DNA from: Sulfurisoma sp.
GTDB lineage: Bacteria > Pseudomonadota > Gammaproteobacteria > Burkholderiales > Rhodocyclaceae
NCBI GenBank assembly: GCA_030691075.1
Contig: JAUYFI010000092.1
Span: 1-38,230 of the forward strand
Length of the DNA stretch: 38,230 bases
Direction of reading: 5' to 3'
Positions 6,401 to 13,166 of the stretch are shown here, piece after piece (position 1 is the first letter of the stretch; every line of letters starts with the position of its first letter). Both the position numbers and the translations under genes were made by a program. The notes beneath the pieces were generated by a model. The model searched no databases and was not told the origin of the DNA. It saw only the letters and a list, made by a program, of their open reading frames with translations.

Positions 6401-7366
6401 GTCGGCACCATCGACCTGACGGCCGCGACGAGCAACTACCTGGGTTCGGGCTTGAGCGTTACCGGCTCGACGGCGGGCGTCATCTGTTCCAATCTCTGCT
6501 TCAAACCCGCGTATTTCGACACGATCGTCACCCACGGCTGCAGCGGCGCCTTTACCTATGCGGGCCTGACGGGCACGCCGTCGCTTGCGGGCCAGCCGTT
6601 TACCGTCGAGGTCAAGGCAAAGCGTAGCGGCGGCGACTTGACCGACGGCACCAACACGGCCAATTACGCCGGCGCGACCTGGGCGAAAGCCGTGACCTTG
6701 TCCGACGCCAACAGCGGTACGGGCACGCTCGCCAACAACACATTCATCGCCACCGACTTCGTCCTCGGAAAGGCGAGCCGCCTGGACGTGACTTACGGCA
6801 TAACCAGCAAGATCCCCGCCGTTGCGCCCTACACCCTTGCGATGCGCGCCACGGATACCGATACTGTCAGTTCCAACGGTCACGCCGAGGGTAGTACGGG
6901 AATGCGCAGCGGCCGCCTGCGCGTTTCCAATGCCTTCGGCTCCGAGAAATCCAACCTGTCCCTGGCCGTGCAAGCGCAGTATTGGAGCGGGCAATCCTGG
7001 GTAATCAACAGCGCGGACAGTTGTACTTCTGTTCCCCTCGGCGCCATCGTCCTGTCCGGCGCCCCGGCGGGAACAATCGTCTCCTCGCCGGTGACGATTG
7101 CTTCGGGCAACGGCACACTGACGCTGTCGAAACCCAATCCGGCCGTGACGGCCAATGTGGATGTGGCGTTCAATCTTGGCGCGACCGGAGCCTCGCTCGC
7201 TTCGTGCGTCATCGCCAGCGGAGGTACGGCGGCGAACCTGCCCTGGCTGCGCTCGCAAAACGGCAGTTGCGCCATCACCTACGACCGCGACCCCTCCGCC
7301 CGCGCCACCTTCGGCATCTACTCGCCCGAGACGAGAAAGTCGATTCACATCCGGGAGTTATACTGA
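3443..7366 (+). CDS. mshQ: MshQ-like secreted surface protein (DUF11, Gly-rich, DUF6701)
   Basis: A 1307-residue exported protein. Residues 1 to about 31 form a signal peptide (MKSFFALFGKSWSVPVFLLA..., cleavage near AAVG-Q). A beta-rich N-terminal domain follows. At about 262-392 there is a DUF11-type repeat domain (..LDPGVTTSYYTLTVSNLGTA..). A very glycine-rich stretch at about 422-653 is framed by VRYLVVAGGGGGGG and GSGIVIIRYP. From about 660 to the end lies a DUF6701 region like that of MSHA biogenesis protein MshQ (NHIRIEHDGEGLTC..., ending RATFGIYSPETRKSIHIREL). The start at 3443 is set by the signal peptide and overlaps the preceding stop. MshQ normally closes the mshC-D-O-P-Q run; here it precedes that run and is separated from it by 3.5 kb of toxin-antitoxin genes. 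Likely a pilus-tip or surface adhesin. Confidence 0.82.
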   Translation: MKSFFALFGKSWSVPVFLLATLLCVPLAAVGQTYQSIASALNDALPTNGSAGNLTITKPAGTVSGDVMLATISARPSQMTITAPAGWALYKRTEQLNGGVSTDPGGMTLLTYFKMAGGSEPANYTWTLANTIGAGANGGGGVVGTITRVSGVDTINPIDVYVDALSGNGLTHSAPSATTTVPNTLLVASITYLSSGNFGAPSGITGITERAEVSAPVANAAIGITLLVATVPKATAGATGSVSATADSSADYGMGHMFALAAPRPDLALAMTRTGNLDPGVTTSYYTLTVSNLGTATEGGTITVTNTLPANVSYTSNTGSTAGWSCSVVGQVVTCTTNTDLPGGATSTLQLNVDVGASASGTLTNTATVAGAPNNDGNTTNNTATNSYTIIPQGCVTSTVGADTVVTCASNGSITIPAGVTSVRYLVVAGGGGGGGIPANAADGAGGGGAGGFLQGNSFAVSAGTYTVTVGAGGAGGTGTTRGGNGSNSTFSTLTATGGGGGAFAGDNTGTSGNNGGSGGGGSDNNNGGTGTSGQGNNGGAGNNNDGGGGGGGANSAGANGTNTTGGNGGAGISNDINGTGTSYGGGGGGGADAGGAGGTGGVGGGATAPTGRNPGVAGTANTGGGGSGATGSSSGSAYSGGTGGSGIVIIRYPTASTVNHIRIEHDGEGLTCLAEQVTVRACADNLCSSEYTGSVTTTLSPAGWVGGDTKTFSGGHAIYSLSRTTAGSVTLGAASTTPTPVVATRCFNGASETCAMNFVDAGFIFSSTAGGAVATLPAQTAGTASGTYYLRAVKTSTTTQACEAALTGANTVNFAYECANPTTCYTSNLMNVNGGTNTTIARNDSGSVTSYTPVAMTFDANGNAPFTFNYSDAGQVKLHVSKAASGSLLTALSGASNAFVVAPANFLLSGIPVAPLTAGLPFNVTVTARTSTGATTFSFGRETPAASATLTSSNPVPGLGNATPINQTVSGFSGGEKSVDATWNEVGTIDLTAATSNYLGSGLSVTGSTAGVICSNLCFKPAYFDTIVTHGCSGAFTYAGLTGTPSLAGQPFTVEVKAKRSGGDLTDGTNTANYAGATWAKAVTLSDANSGTGTLANNTFIATDFVLGKASRLDVTYGITSKIPAVAPYTLAMRATDTDTVSSNGHAEGSTGMRSGRLRVSNAFGSEKSNLSLAVQAQYWSGQSWVINSADSCTSVPLGAIVLSGAPAGTIVSSPVTIASGNGTLTLSKPNPAVTANVDVAFNLGATGASLASCVIASGGTAANLPWLRSQNGSCAITYDRDPSARATFGIYSPETRKSIHIRELY

Positions 7367-7370
7367 AGGC

Positions 7371-7550
7371 ATGAACGCGCTCGCTTCCCTGCGCCAGGCC
7401 GGTGCGGTCCGCCTCGATGCCGAGGAATCCGCCGCCTTGGCGGCTGCGCCGCAAGGCATTCCCGGCGAGGCTTGGCCGTTCGGTTCGCGGGTGGAGCCGC
7501 TGCACTGCGGTGGCGATGTCGATGCCATTGCCCCGCCTGCCTACTATTGA
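7371..7550 (+). pseudogene. Decayed 5' copy of the mntA gene at 8144
   Basis: The first 50 codons (MNALASLRQAGAVRLDAEES..) are nearly the same as the start of the intact MNT gene at 8144, including PGEAW.FGSRVEPL..GGDVD. Similarity then stops and the frame ends at a TGA. The key FGS motif is present but the flanking Leu is changed to Pro, and all of the third acidic strand is missing. It begins 4 nt after the mshQ stop. Together with 8144 it brackets the addiction module at 7582-8098 as imperfect direct repeats. Confidence 0.75.
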
Positions 7551-7581
7551 CCAAGGTCGCTTGAATCGTTACCCTTTTGCC

Positions 7582-7812
7582 ATGTCCACTCAACTACTCA
7601 CCACCGAAGCGATGGCACTTCCACTTTCCGAGCGAGTTTTGCTCGCCCAAGTGCTGTGGCAGAGCATTGACGCCGGCTTGGTCGACGCTGGCGAGCATGA
7701 GGCTGTGTGCGAGGCGATTCGACGCGACCAGGAACTCTCCTCCGGTGCCGCCGCTGGTCGCACTCACGAGGAAGTCATGCAGGCTGCGCGACGCGCTATC
7801 GGATGCACCTGA
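7582..7812 (+). CDS. Addiction-module antitoxin (TIGR02574-like)
   Basis: A 76-residue protein with the pattern of the putative addiction module component family: a helical N-terminus ending LPLSERVLLAQVLWQSID, and a C-terminal IRRDQELSSGAAAGRTHEEV that resembles the R-x-x-E-L-x-x-G...EE(V/A) tail of the family. It neutralises the ParE-type toxin encoded just downstream, whose ATG (7803) overlaps its last codons. The start at ATG 7582 fits family length; a longer in-frame extension reads into the mntA remnant. Since the toxin is frameshifted, the antitoxin may now be unopposed. Confidence 0.75.
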   Translation: MSTQLLTTEAMALPLSERVLLAQVLWQSIDAGLVDAGEHEAVCEAIRRDQELSSGAAAGRTHEEVMQAARRAIGCT

Positions 7813-8098
7813 TTTACCACCCCGATGCCGAGGTGGAACTCATCGAGGCCGCGCAGTTCTACGAGCGGCGGGTTCAACTCTCGGCGTCCAGTTTCTCGAC
7901 GCAACCGACACCGCCGTCAACGTCATACAAGATACTCCCGAGCAATGGCGCATCATTGAAGCGGATATAAGGCGTTACCTCATGCCGCGCTTTCCATACG
8001 CCATTTACTATCGGGCTCTTTCGGACCACATTCGTATCCTCGCTTTCAAACATAACAGCCGCCACCCCGATTACTGGCGTTACCGCATCTCCGGCTAA
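7803..8098 (+). pseudogene. ParE/RelE-family toxin, frameshifted
   Basis: The toxin begins MHLIYHPDAEVELIEAAQFY and ERR. It then jumps frame near 7870-7880 and continues TLGVQFLDATDTAV... through RRYLMPRFPYAIYYRAL, IRILAFKHNSRHPDYWRYR to the stop at 8096-8098. The combined product would be about 98 residues, the normal size, with the conserved R-x-Y-L..F-P-Y..Y-Y and A-F-x-H-x-x-R-x-P-x-Y-W features. One base is missing (or two added) after CGGCGGGTT. As read, the product stops soon after the first helix and should be inactive. It overlaps the antitoxin gene. Confidence 0.75.
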
Positions 8099-8143
8099 TT
8101 CCCGAATGCGCAACCCTAACCCATGAGGGAGTTGTTCTGGGCC

Positions 8144-8464
8144 ATGAACGCTCTCGATGTCCTGCGTCAAACCGGCGCGATCCGCCTCGATGCCGAAGAA
8201 GCCGCCGCCCTGGCGGCTGCGCTGCAAGGCATTCCCGGCGAGGCTTGGCTGTTCGGTTCGCGGGTGGAGCCGCTGCGCCGCGGTGGCGACGTCGATGTCT
8301 TGCTGCTGACCGATCAACCCGCGTTCGAAACCTCGCAGACCGTGGCGACCCGCTTCTTTTCCCGCTGCGAGGAGCGCATCGATGTCATTGTGTTCGACCC
8401 CGCCCGTCTGAATGTCGAGCAGCGGGAATTTTTGAAGCACATTAAACGGGTGAGGCTGGCCTGA
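8144..8464 (+). CDS. mntA: MNT-domain antitoxin MntA (minimal nucleotidyltransferase)
   Basis: A 106-residue minimal nucleotidyltransferase. Residues 38-51 hold the catalytic GS...DVD motif (FGSRVEPLRRGGDVDVLLL), and a third acidic strand follows at ERIDVIVFD. In type VII systems MntA attaches AMP residues to the HepT toxin and so silences it. The partner with a HEPN motif starts 1 nt after the stop, which fits. The ATG at 8144 is chosen because the paralogous copy at 7371 begins there; an ATG at 8123 is possible, but that stretch (GAGGGAG) looks like the ribosome-binding region. Confidence 0.82.
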   Translation: MNALDVLRQTGAIRLDAEEAAALAAALQGIPGEAWLFGSRVEPLRRGGDVDVLLLTDQPAFETSQTVATRFFSRCEERIDVIVFDPARLNVEQREFLKHIKRVRLA

Positions 8465-8465
8465 G

Positions 8466-8888
8466 ATGGAACCCCTGCTCTTCGCGTCCCGCGAGCGACT
8501 CGATGCCGCGCTCGATATTTTTCTGGCCTCGGTGGCGGATTACCCGGGCTTCGATCCGGAGCGCGGCTACACGCCCAAGGAAAGGGAGCCGCTGGATGCG
8601 CTGTCCGATCGCTATCTGCGGGCCTTCGAATCGGCTCTGCGCTTCTTCCGGACATGGGAGCAGGTACGGGAAGCCGCGCCCTCGGAAAGCTTTCGCGATC
8701 TCTTGCTGCGCATGGAAAAGCTTGGCCTCATCTCCGCGGCAGGCGACTGGCTGACGTTGCGCGATGTGCGAAATCGCATCGCGCACGAATATCTTCCCGA
8801 TGAGCTGGCCAGGATTTATGCCGCTCTGGTGGGCGCCGGCGCGACGGAGTTGCGTCGATTACGCGCGCAGGCCGGGCGACTGACATGA
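8466..8888 (+). CDS. hepT: HEPN-domain RNase toxin HepT
   Basis: A 140-residue helical protein with the HEPN active-site motif R-x4-H-x-Y at residues 102-109 (RNRIAHEY). HepT-type toxins cleave tRNA or mRNA and are inhibited through AMP addition at the Tyr of this motif by MntA. The gene directly follows mntA. The motif is complete, so this module looks functional, unlike most of its neighbours. Confidence 0.82.
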   Translation: MEPLLFASRERLDAALDIFLASVADYPGFDPERGYTPKEREPLDALSDRYLRAFESALRFFRTWEQVREAAPSESFRDLLLRMEKLGLISAAGDWLTLRDVRNRIAHEYLPDELARIYAALVGAGATELRRLRAQAGRLT

Positions 8889-8928
8889 ACCTTGGCCCGC
8901 GCGAAAGCGATTTGAACAGGATCAACCC

Positions 8929-9498
8929 ATGAGCGCACACGCACAGCCAAACGTTTCACCGGGGGATTATCTGGCCTGGGAACGGCGACAAGAAACCCGC
9001 CACGAGTATGTCAATGGCGAAATCCACGCCATGACCGGCGCGAGCAGGAAACATAATCTGATCAACGGTAATATCGCCGCCAACTTGCACGCCCGGATGC
9101 GCGACATGCCCTGCGAGGTTTACAGCAATGACATGCGCGTCAAGGTCAACGCAACCGGCCTCTACACTTATCCCAACATCGTGGCGGCGTGCGGCGAACC
9201 GCAATTCGAGGATGCCGAGGTGGATACCCTGCTTAATCCGCTGCTGATCGTTGAAGTGCTGTCGGCATCCACCGAAGCCTATGATCGCGGCGCCAAGTTT
9301 CTTCATTACCGCAAACTGCCTTCGTTGCGGGAATATGTGCGGGTCGCGCAAACGGAATACCGCGTTGAACATTACCTTCGCCAGGCCGAAAATCACTGGT
9401 TGCTGACCGAATTATCGGGGTTGGACGAGACGCTGAGCCTGGTTTCGGTGGGATGCGCTTTGCCCCTGCGTGAACTGTACGAGCGGGTGGATCTGTGA
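8929..9498 (+). CDS. Uma2-family protein (PD-(D/E)XK nuclease fold), altered PD motif
   Basis: A 189-residue member of the Uma2 (DUF820) family: an N-terminal ..SPGDYLAWERRQETRHEYVNGEIHAM, a central YPNIVAACGEPQF, NPLLIVEVLSASTEAYDRGAKF, and LPSLREYVRVAQTE. These features belong to a restriction-endonuclease-like fold with conserved acidic residues. The usual P-D pair of the YPD motif is P-N here, so one metal ligand is lost and activity is doubtful. The GTG of the next gene overlaps its stop. Uma2 proteins are often found in multiple copies in mobile regions; their role is not settled. Confidence 0.82.
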   Translation: MSAHAQPNVSPGDYLAWERRQETRHEYVNGEIHAMTGASRKHNLINGNIAANLHARMRDMPCEVYSNDMRVKVNATGLYTYPNIVAACGEPQFEDAEVDTLLNPLLIVEVLSASTEAYDRGAKFLHYRKLPSLREYVRVAQTEYRVEHYLRQAENHWLLTELSGLDETLSLVSVGCALPLRELYERVDL

Positions 9499-9500
9499 GA

Positions 9501-9783
9501 ATGCCACGGAATGAAGTGCAAATGGCCGTTGATGTCGTCAGGAAGCATCTTGGCGCGTCTGCGGCCGTCTGGCTTTTTGGATCGCGCGTGGATGACGCGA
9601 AAAAAGGTGGCGACATCGACCTGTATGTCGAAACGGAAACCGCGAATGTAGCCCTGTCCGTGGCGCGCGCGGGGGGAACTGGCCGACGTGCTGGGCCGTC
9701 ATGTGGACTTGGTGGTCAATAACCATACCCGCGCCGAACCGATATTCGATGTCGCGAAAGCCCAGGGCGTGAGGCTGGCGTGA
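9501..9783 (+). pseudogene. Second MNT-type nucleotidyltransferase, frameshifted at a G run
   Basis: The protein starts MPRNEVQMAVDVVRKHLGAS and carries a complete catalytic motif at residues 27-40 (GSRVDDAKKGGDID). At a run of six G (9671-9676) the frame is lost. Reading five G instead restores RAGELADVLGRHVDLVVNNH and a normal C-terminus (..KAQGVRLA, stop 9781-9783). The intact length would be about 94 residues. As read, translation ends at 9722 with a nonsense tail. ATG 9501 is preferred (GGGTGGA about 9 nt before); a GTG at 9495 overlaps the Uma2 stop. The homopolymer makes slippage or a sequencing error both possible. Confidence 0.75.
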
Positions 9784-10085
9784 TGTACCGGCAAAAGGAA
9801 ATGATCGCGGGGAAGATCGCGCAGATCGAAAAAATGCGCGGCTACTTGATCTATTCGAACGGCAGGATGCGCGCGGAGGGCATCGCCGACAAGAAACTGA
9901 ACGCCATCAATCACGAGTATGAGGATAACGCCGGGGCGTTGTCCGCATTGACGCGGCGGATGTTGGGTCTGGTCGAGCCCTTGATGCGGATGCAGGGGCG
10001 CGCCGTCAATTACTGTCAGGCCAAACTAGGCGTGACATTGGCCGCTGACACTCGCACTGAGCGGCTGTCGCGGCTTGCGACCTGA
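9783..10085 (+). CDS. Unknown small helical protein paired with the second MNT gene
   Basis: A 100-residue, lysine/arginine-rich, helical protein (MYRQKEMIAGKIAQIEKMRG..., ..LSALTRRMLGLVEPLMRMQG). Its ATG overlaps the stop of the MNT gene (TGATG), so it occupies the toxin position of a type VII pair. It lacks the R-x4-H-x-Y motif of HEPN toxins; the nearest match is NHEY at about residue 40. It may be a different class of partner. A GTG at 9780 is an alternative start. Confidence 0.65.
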   Translation: MYRQKEMIAGKIAQIEKMRGYLIYSNGRMRAEGIADKKLNAINHEYEDNAGALSALTRRMLGLVEPLMRMQGRAVNYCQAKLGVTLAADTRTERLSRLAT

Positions 10086-10089
10086 TGTT

Positions 10090-10105
10090 TGATGTTCTAT
10101 CATCA
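10090..10105 (+). promoter_or_regulatory. Inverted repeat before vapB, likely operator
   Basis: TGATG-TTCTAT-CATCA lies 28 nt before the ATG of the antitoxin and just upstream of an AGGAGG ribosome-binding site. Ribbon-helix-helix antitoxins bind such short palindromes to repress their own operon. Inferred from position. Confidence 0.4.
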
Positions 10106-10132
10106 CTCATCATGAAAAGAGGAGGGGCTTCC

Positions 10133-10408
10133 ATGCGTACCACGCTGGACATTGCGGACGATGTTCTGTTTGCGGCCAAGGATGTCGCACGACGCGAAAA
10201 GAAGACGGTCGGCCAATTGGTGAGCGAGCTCATGCGCAGGGCGCTAAGCAGCCCTGCCGCGGCTCATACGGGCGATTCCGCCAACCCGCCGGCGAGCAAC
10301 GAGATTGACACCCGTTTTCGGGAAATGGGTTTTTGCACCCTGCCGTCGCGGGGCGGCATTGTGACCAACGAACTGATCAATCAGTTGCGCGAACGGGAAG
10401 GCATCTGA
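10133..10408 (+). CDS. vapB: VapB-type antitoxin
   Basis: A 91-residue antitoxin. The N-terminal MRTTLDIADDVLFAAKDVAR and KKTVGQLVSELMRRAL is the DNA-binding, dimer-forming segment. A flexible tail ends in CTLPSRGGIVTNELINQLRE, a C-terminus I associate with antitoxins of this PIN-toxin class. The ATG at 10133 follows a strong GGAGG; a longer in-frame start at 10085 would skip it. The stop is 1 nt before the toxin start. Confidence 0.85.
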   Translation: MRTTLDIADDVLFAAKDVARREKKTVGQLVSELMRRALSSPAAAHTGDSANPPASNEIDTRFREMGFCTLPSRGGIVTNELINQLREREGI

Positions 10409-10409
10409 A

Positions 10410-10838
10410 ATGCGGTCGTTGCTGGACGTCAACGTGCTGATAGCGTTGAGCGATCCGGATCATGTCTTTCATTCGGTCGCCAAGACTTGGTGGGTTCTGA
10501 ACCGAGAGCAGGGCTGGGCCAGCAGCCCGCTGACCCAAAACGGTTGTGTGCGAGTCATCTGTCAGCCGGGCTACCCGAACCCGCAAGCCGCGCCCGCCGT
10601 TATAAAGCTGCTGGCCCACACTTGCGCGGATTCTTGTCATGAGTTCTGGCCCGACGATGCCAGTCTGCTCGATCCCCGGCAATTTCACCATGCCCATATT
10701 CACGGACACCGCCAGATCACCGACCTGTATCTTCTTGGGCTGGCCGTCAAGCACGGTGGGCGGCTGGTCACGTTCGATGACAAGATTCCGCTGAGTACGG
10801 TTCATGGCGCAAAAAAGCAGCACCTGCTGGCGCTCTGA
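10410..10838 (+). CDS. vapC: VapC-type PIN-domain ribonuclease toxin
   Basis: A 142-residue PIN-domain protein: LLDVNVLIALSDPDHVFH with the first Asp, WASSPLTQNGCVRVI, then RQITDLYLLGLAVKHGGRLV and TFDDKIPL with the C-terminal acids. All expected acidic residues are there, so the ribonuclease should be active. It forms an operon with vapB. The gene ends 15 nt before mshC, so readthrough into the pilin genes is possible. Confidence 0.87.
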   Translation: MRSLLDVNVLIALSDPDHVFHSVAKTWWVLNREQGWASSPLTQNGCVRVICQPGYPNPQAAPAVIKLLAHTCADSCHEFWPDDASLLDPRQFHHAHIHGHRQITDLYLLGLAVKHGGRLVTFDDKIPLSTVHGAKKQHLLAL

Positions 10839-10853
10839 TTCGGGATGCGGATC

Positions 10854-11300
10854 ATGAATCGCTCCGCCGGATTCACCATGGTCGAATTGGTGATGGTGAT
10901 CGTCATCCTCGGCATTCTGGCCGCGGTGGCGATCCCGCGCATGGACACGAGCGGCTACCGGGCGATGGAGTTTCATGACAGGGCGGTGGCGGCATTGCGT
11001 TATGCGCAGAAGACGGCGACCAGCCATCGGCGGCTGGTCTGCGTGGCCTTCACGGCCGACAAAGTGACGCTGACCATCGCCCAGGCTAACCCAGGCGCTT
11101 GCGTTGCTGACCTGATCCTGCCCGGCGGCAATTCGAATGTCGTGCAAAGCGGCGACACGACCAATGCCGTGTTCAATCCGGTTCCCACGGCCTTCAATTT
11201 TCAGCCTGACGGTACTACCGGTACAGGTACCGACAGCACGCTGACAATTGCCGGACAGCCAGCCATCACCGTGACGGGAGCGACCGGCAGTGTCCGCTAG
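10854..11300 (+). CDS. mshC: MSHA-type minor prepilin MshC (GspH-like)
   Basis: A 148-residue type IV prepilin-like protein. The leader MNRSAG is cut before the methylated Phe of FTMVELVMVIVILGILAAVA, the hydrophobic N-terminal helix. The rest is a pseudopilin head of GspH/MshC size with two Cys. ATG 10854 gives the normal short leader; an in-frame ATG at 10845 would add three residues. It is the first of four overlapping pilin-like genes. No major pilin gene (mshA) or assembly ATPase is in the window. Confidence 0.75.
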   Translation: MNRSAGFTMVELVMVIVILGILAAVAIPRMDTSGYRAMEFHDRAVAALRYAQKTATSHRRLVCVAFTADKVTLTIAQANPGACVADLILPGGNSNVVQSGDTTNAVFNPVPTAFNFQPDGTTGTGTDSTLTIAGQPAITVTGATGSVR

Positions 11301-11802
11301 GCGCATAAACAGGGGTTCAAGCGGCTTCACGCTCATCGAGATGATCATCGCCATCGTCATCATCGGCGTCGGGCTGGCCGGCGTGCTGACGGCCTTCAAC
11401 ACCACCGTCAAGTCGAGCGCCGACCCGCTGATCCACAAGCAGATGCTGGCGGTGGCGGAAGAGATGATGGAGGAGATTTTGCTGAAGCCTTATGAACCCC
11501 CTGCCGGTGGATTTACTCAGACCAACACCACTTGGCCCGTAGCGTGCGCGCCAGCAACAGCAGCAAGACGTGCCGATTTCGACGATGTTTCCGATTACAG
11601 TAACTACGAGACCACGGGAATCTGCGATATCGACGGCACTGCTGTTTCCGGCTTGGGCGGTTACGGCGTGAAGGGGGCCATCGATCCCACCGCCAGCCTT
11701 GGTGGTCTGGCCAGTGACGTGAAAAAAGTTACGGTGATGGTGACCTACGGCACCGAGACGCTCAGCCTTGTCGGCTGGCGCACGAATTACGCCGCACCAT
11801 GA
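11290..11802 (+). CDS. mshD: MSHA-type minor prepilin MshD
   Basis: A 170-residue prepilin-like protein starting at a GTG (11290) that overlaps the end of mshC by 11 nt. The leader ends at SSG and the helix reads FTLIEMIIAIVIIGVGLAGV, with the Glu5 needed for pilin assembly. The stretch KQMLAVAEEMMEEILLKPYE, and the closing ..VMVTYGTETLSLVGWRTNY, match what I recall of MshD. Minor pilins of this kind prime the assembly of MSHA pili. Confidence 0.78.
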   Translation: MSARRINRGSSGFTLIEMIIAIVIIGVGLAGVLTAFNTTVKSSADPLIHKQMLAVAEEMMEEILLKPYEPPAGGFTQTNTTWPVACAPATAARRADFDDVSDYSNYETTGICDIDGTAVSGLGGYGVKGAIDPTASLGGLASDVKKVTVMVTYGTETLSLVGWRTNYAAP

Positions 11803-12647
11803 AATCACGCGGCTTCACGCTCGTCGAACTGGTCATGGTCATCATGATCACCGGCATTCTCGCGGCGACGATCACCGTCTTTCTCAAGCCGGCCATCGAC
11901 AGCTACTTCGACACCCGCCGCCGCGCCGACCTGACCGACATGGCCGATACGGCCTTGCGTCGCATGGGCAAGGACATCCGCGGCGCCGTGCCCAATTCCG
12001 TACGCTCGGTGTCGGGCACCTGCTTCCAACTGGTGCCCACCATCGCCGGCGGCCGTTACCGCATGGCATCGGACACGGTGAACGACACCCCTTTACCGCT
12101 GCCTTGCACGCCCTCCGCGACGTGCAGCGCGCCACTCGACGTGGCGCAGGCCACAACGGTATTCGATGTACTTTCGCCCATGGCGACCGTGCCGGCGCAG
12201 AACGATTGGGTCGTGATCGGCAACCAGAACCCGAATGATGTCTATGCCGGAATCAACAGGGGAAAGATCAGTGCCGCTCCGACGGTTCCCCGGAGCAGCG
12301 ACGGTCTGCACAGGATTGCCATCGACAGCACGCAGTTTCCGGTCGGCTACGACGGCGGGCGTTTCGTGGTGGTGCCGGAAGCCGGGAAAACGGTGATCTA
12401 CAGTTGCGTCGGCAACACCCTGTATCGCAAGGTGACAACGACTTTCGCCTTGGCGGACGACACTGCCTGCACGGGTGCTTCCGATGGGGCGGTGGTCGCC
12501 ACCGACGTGGCGAACTGCACTTTCGTCTACGACCCCAACCAGGGAGCCACCCAACAAAGCGGTTTCGTCTGGATGCGCATCGAACTGAGCCGCTCGGGCG
12601 AAAGCGCGGCACTCGCCCACGGCGTGCATGTGGATAACGTGCCATGA
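11799..12647 (+). CDS. mshO: MSHA-type minor prepilin MshO
   Basis: A 282-residue prepilin-like protein, coupled by ATGA overlap to mshD. Leader MKSRG, then FTLVELVMVIMITGILAATI, followed by the MshO-like segment RRADLTDMADTALRRMGKDI. The head is large and carries several cysteines. MshO is thought to sit at or near the pilus tip with MshP and MshQ. Length and gene order (C-D-O-P) support the name. Confidence 0.8.
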   Translation: MKSRGFTLVELVMVIMITGILAATITVFLKPAIDSYFDTRRRADLTDMADTALRRMGKDIRGAVPNSVRSVSGTCFQLVPTIAGGRYRMASDTVNDTPLPLPCTPSATCSAPLDVAQATTVFDVLSPMATVPAQNDWVVIGNQNPNDVYAGINRGKISAAPTVPRSSDGLHRIAIDSTQFPVGYDGGRFVVVPEAGKTVIYSCVGNTLYRKVTTTFALADDTACTGASDGAVVATDVANCTFVYDPNQGATQQSGFVWMRIELSRSGESAALAHGVHVDNVP

Positions 12648-13135
12648 ACCGCCAGCACGGCTTCGGCGCCATTGCCGCCATCGTTGTCCTGGTCATCCTC
12701 GCGGTGCTGTCGGCGGCGATTGTTTCCGTCGGCTCCACGCAGCAGATGACTTCGGCACAGGATGTGCTGTCGGCGCGGGCCTGGCAGGCGGCGCGGGCGG
12801 GCAACGAGTGGGGGCTGTACCAGGCGCTGCGGACGACCGGAACCTGGTACGTCGGCGCGGCCGGCGACCCCTGCCCGGCGGGAGGCGCCCTCGGCCACGG
12901 CACGCAGGCATCGCAGACGCTGGACCTGACGACGGAGACGGGATTTCGCGTCACCGTGACCGGTGATTGCTGGCGCTACAACGAAGGCGAGTCGGTGCCG
13001 GGTACGCCGCAGACCGTCGGCGTCTATACCATTCGCGCAGTCGCTTGCCCGGCCGCCGCCTGCCCGGCCACCGATGCGATGGTTGCCGGCGCCGGCTACG
13101 TCGAACGCACCCGCGCCGTGATTGCCACGAACTGA
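12644..13135 (+). CDS. mshP: MSHA biogenesis protein MshP
   Basis: A 163-residue protein coupled to mshO by ATGA. A short leader MNRQHG is followed by a membrane helix FGAIAAIVVLVILAVLSAAI that lacks the usual Glu5, as expected for PilX/MshP-type proteins. Then comes the conserved SARAWQAARAGNEWGLYQAL. Near the C-terminus are two closely spaced Cys (ACPAAACPATD). mshQ would usually come next, but a relic region follows here. Confidence 0.78.
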   Translation: MNRQHGFGAIAAIVVLVILAVLSAAIVSVGSTQQMTSAQDVLSARAWQAARAGNEWGLYQALRTTGTWYVGAAGDPCPAGGALGHGTQASQTLDLTTETGFRVTVTGDCWRYNEGESVPGTPQTVGVYTIRAVACPAAACPATDAMVAGAGYVERTRAVIATN

Positions 13136-13166
13136 CTGTCTCTCCCGCCGAGGGGTGGTCGGGGTA

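Noticed and set aside
5606-7348. A 580-codon minus-strand frame opposite mshQ
   Set aside because: Arg/Gly-rich shadow of the DUF6701 region; mshQ has a signal peptide and family-like domains.
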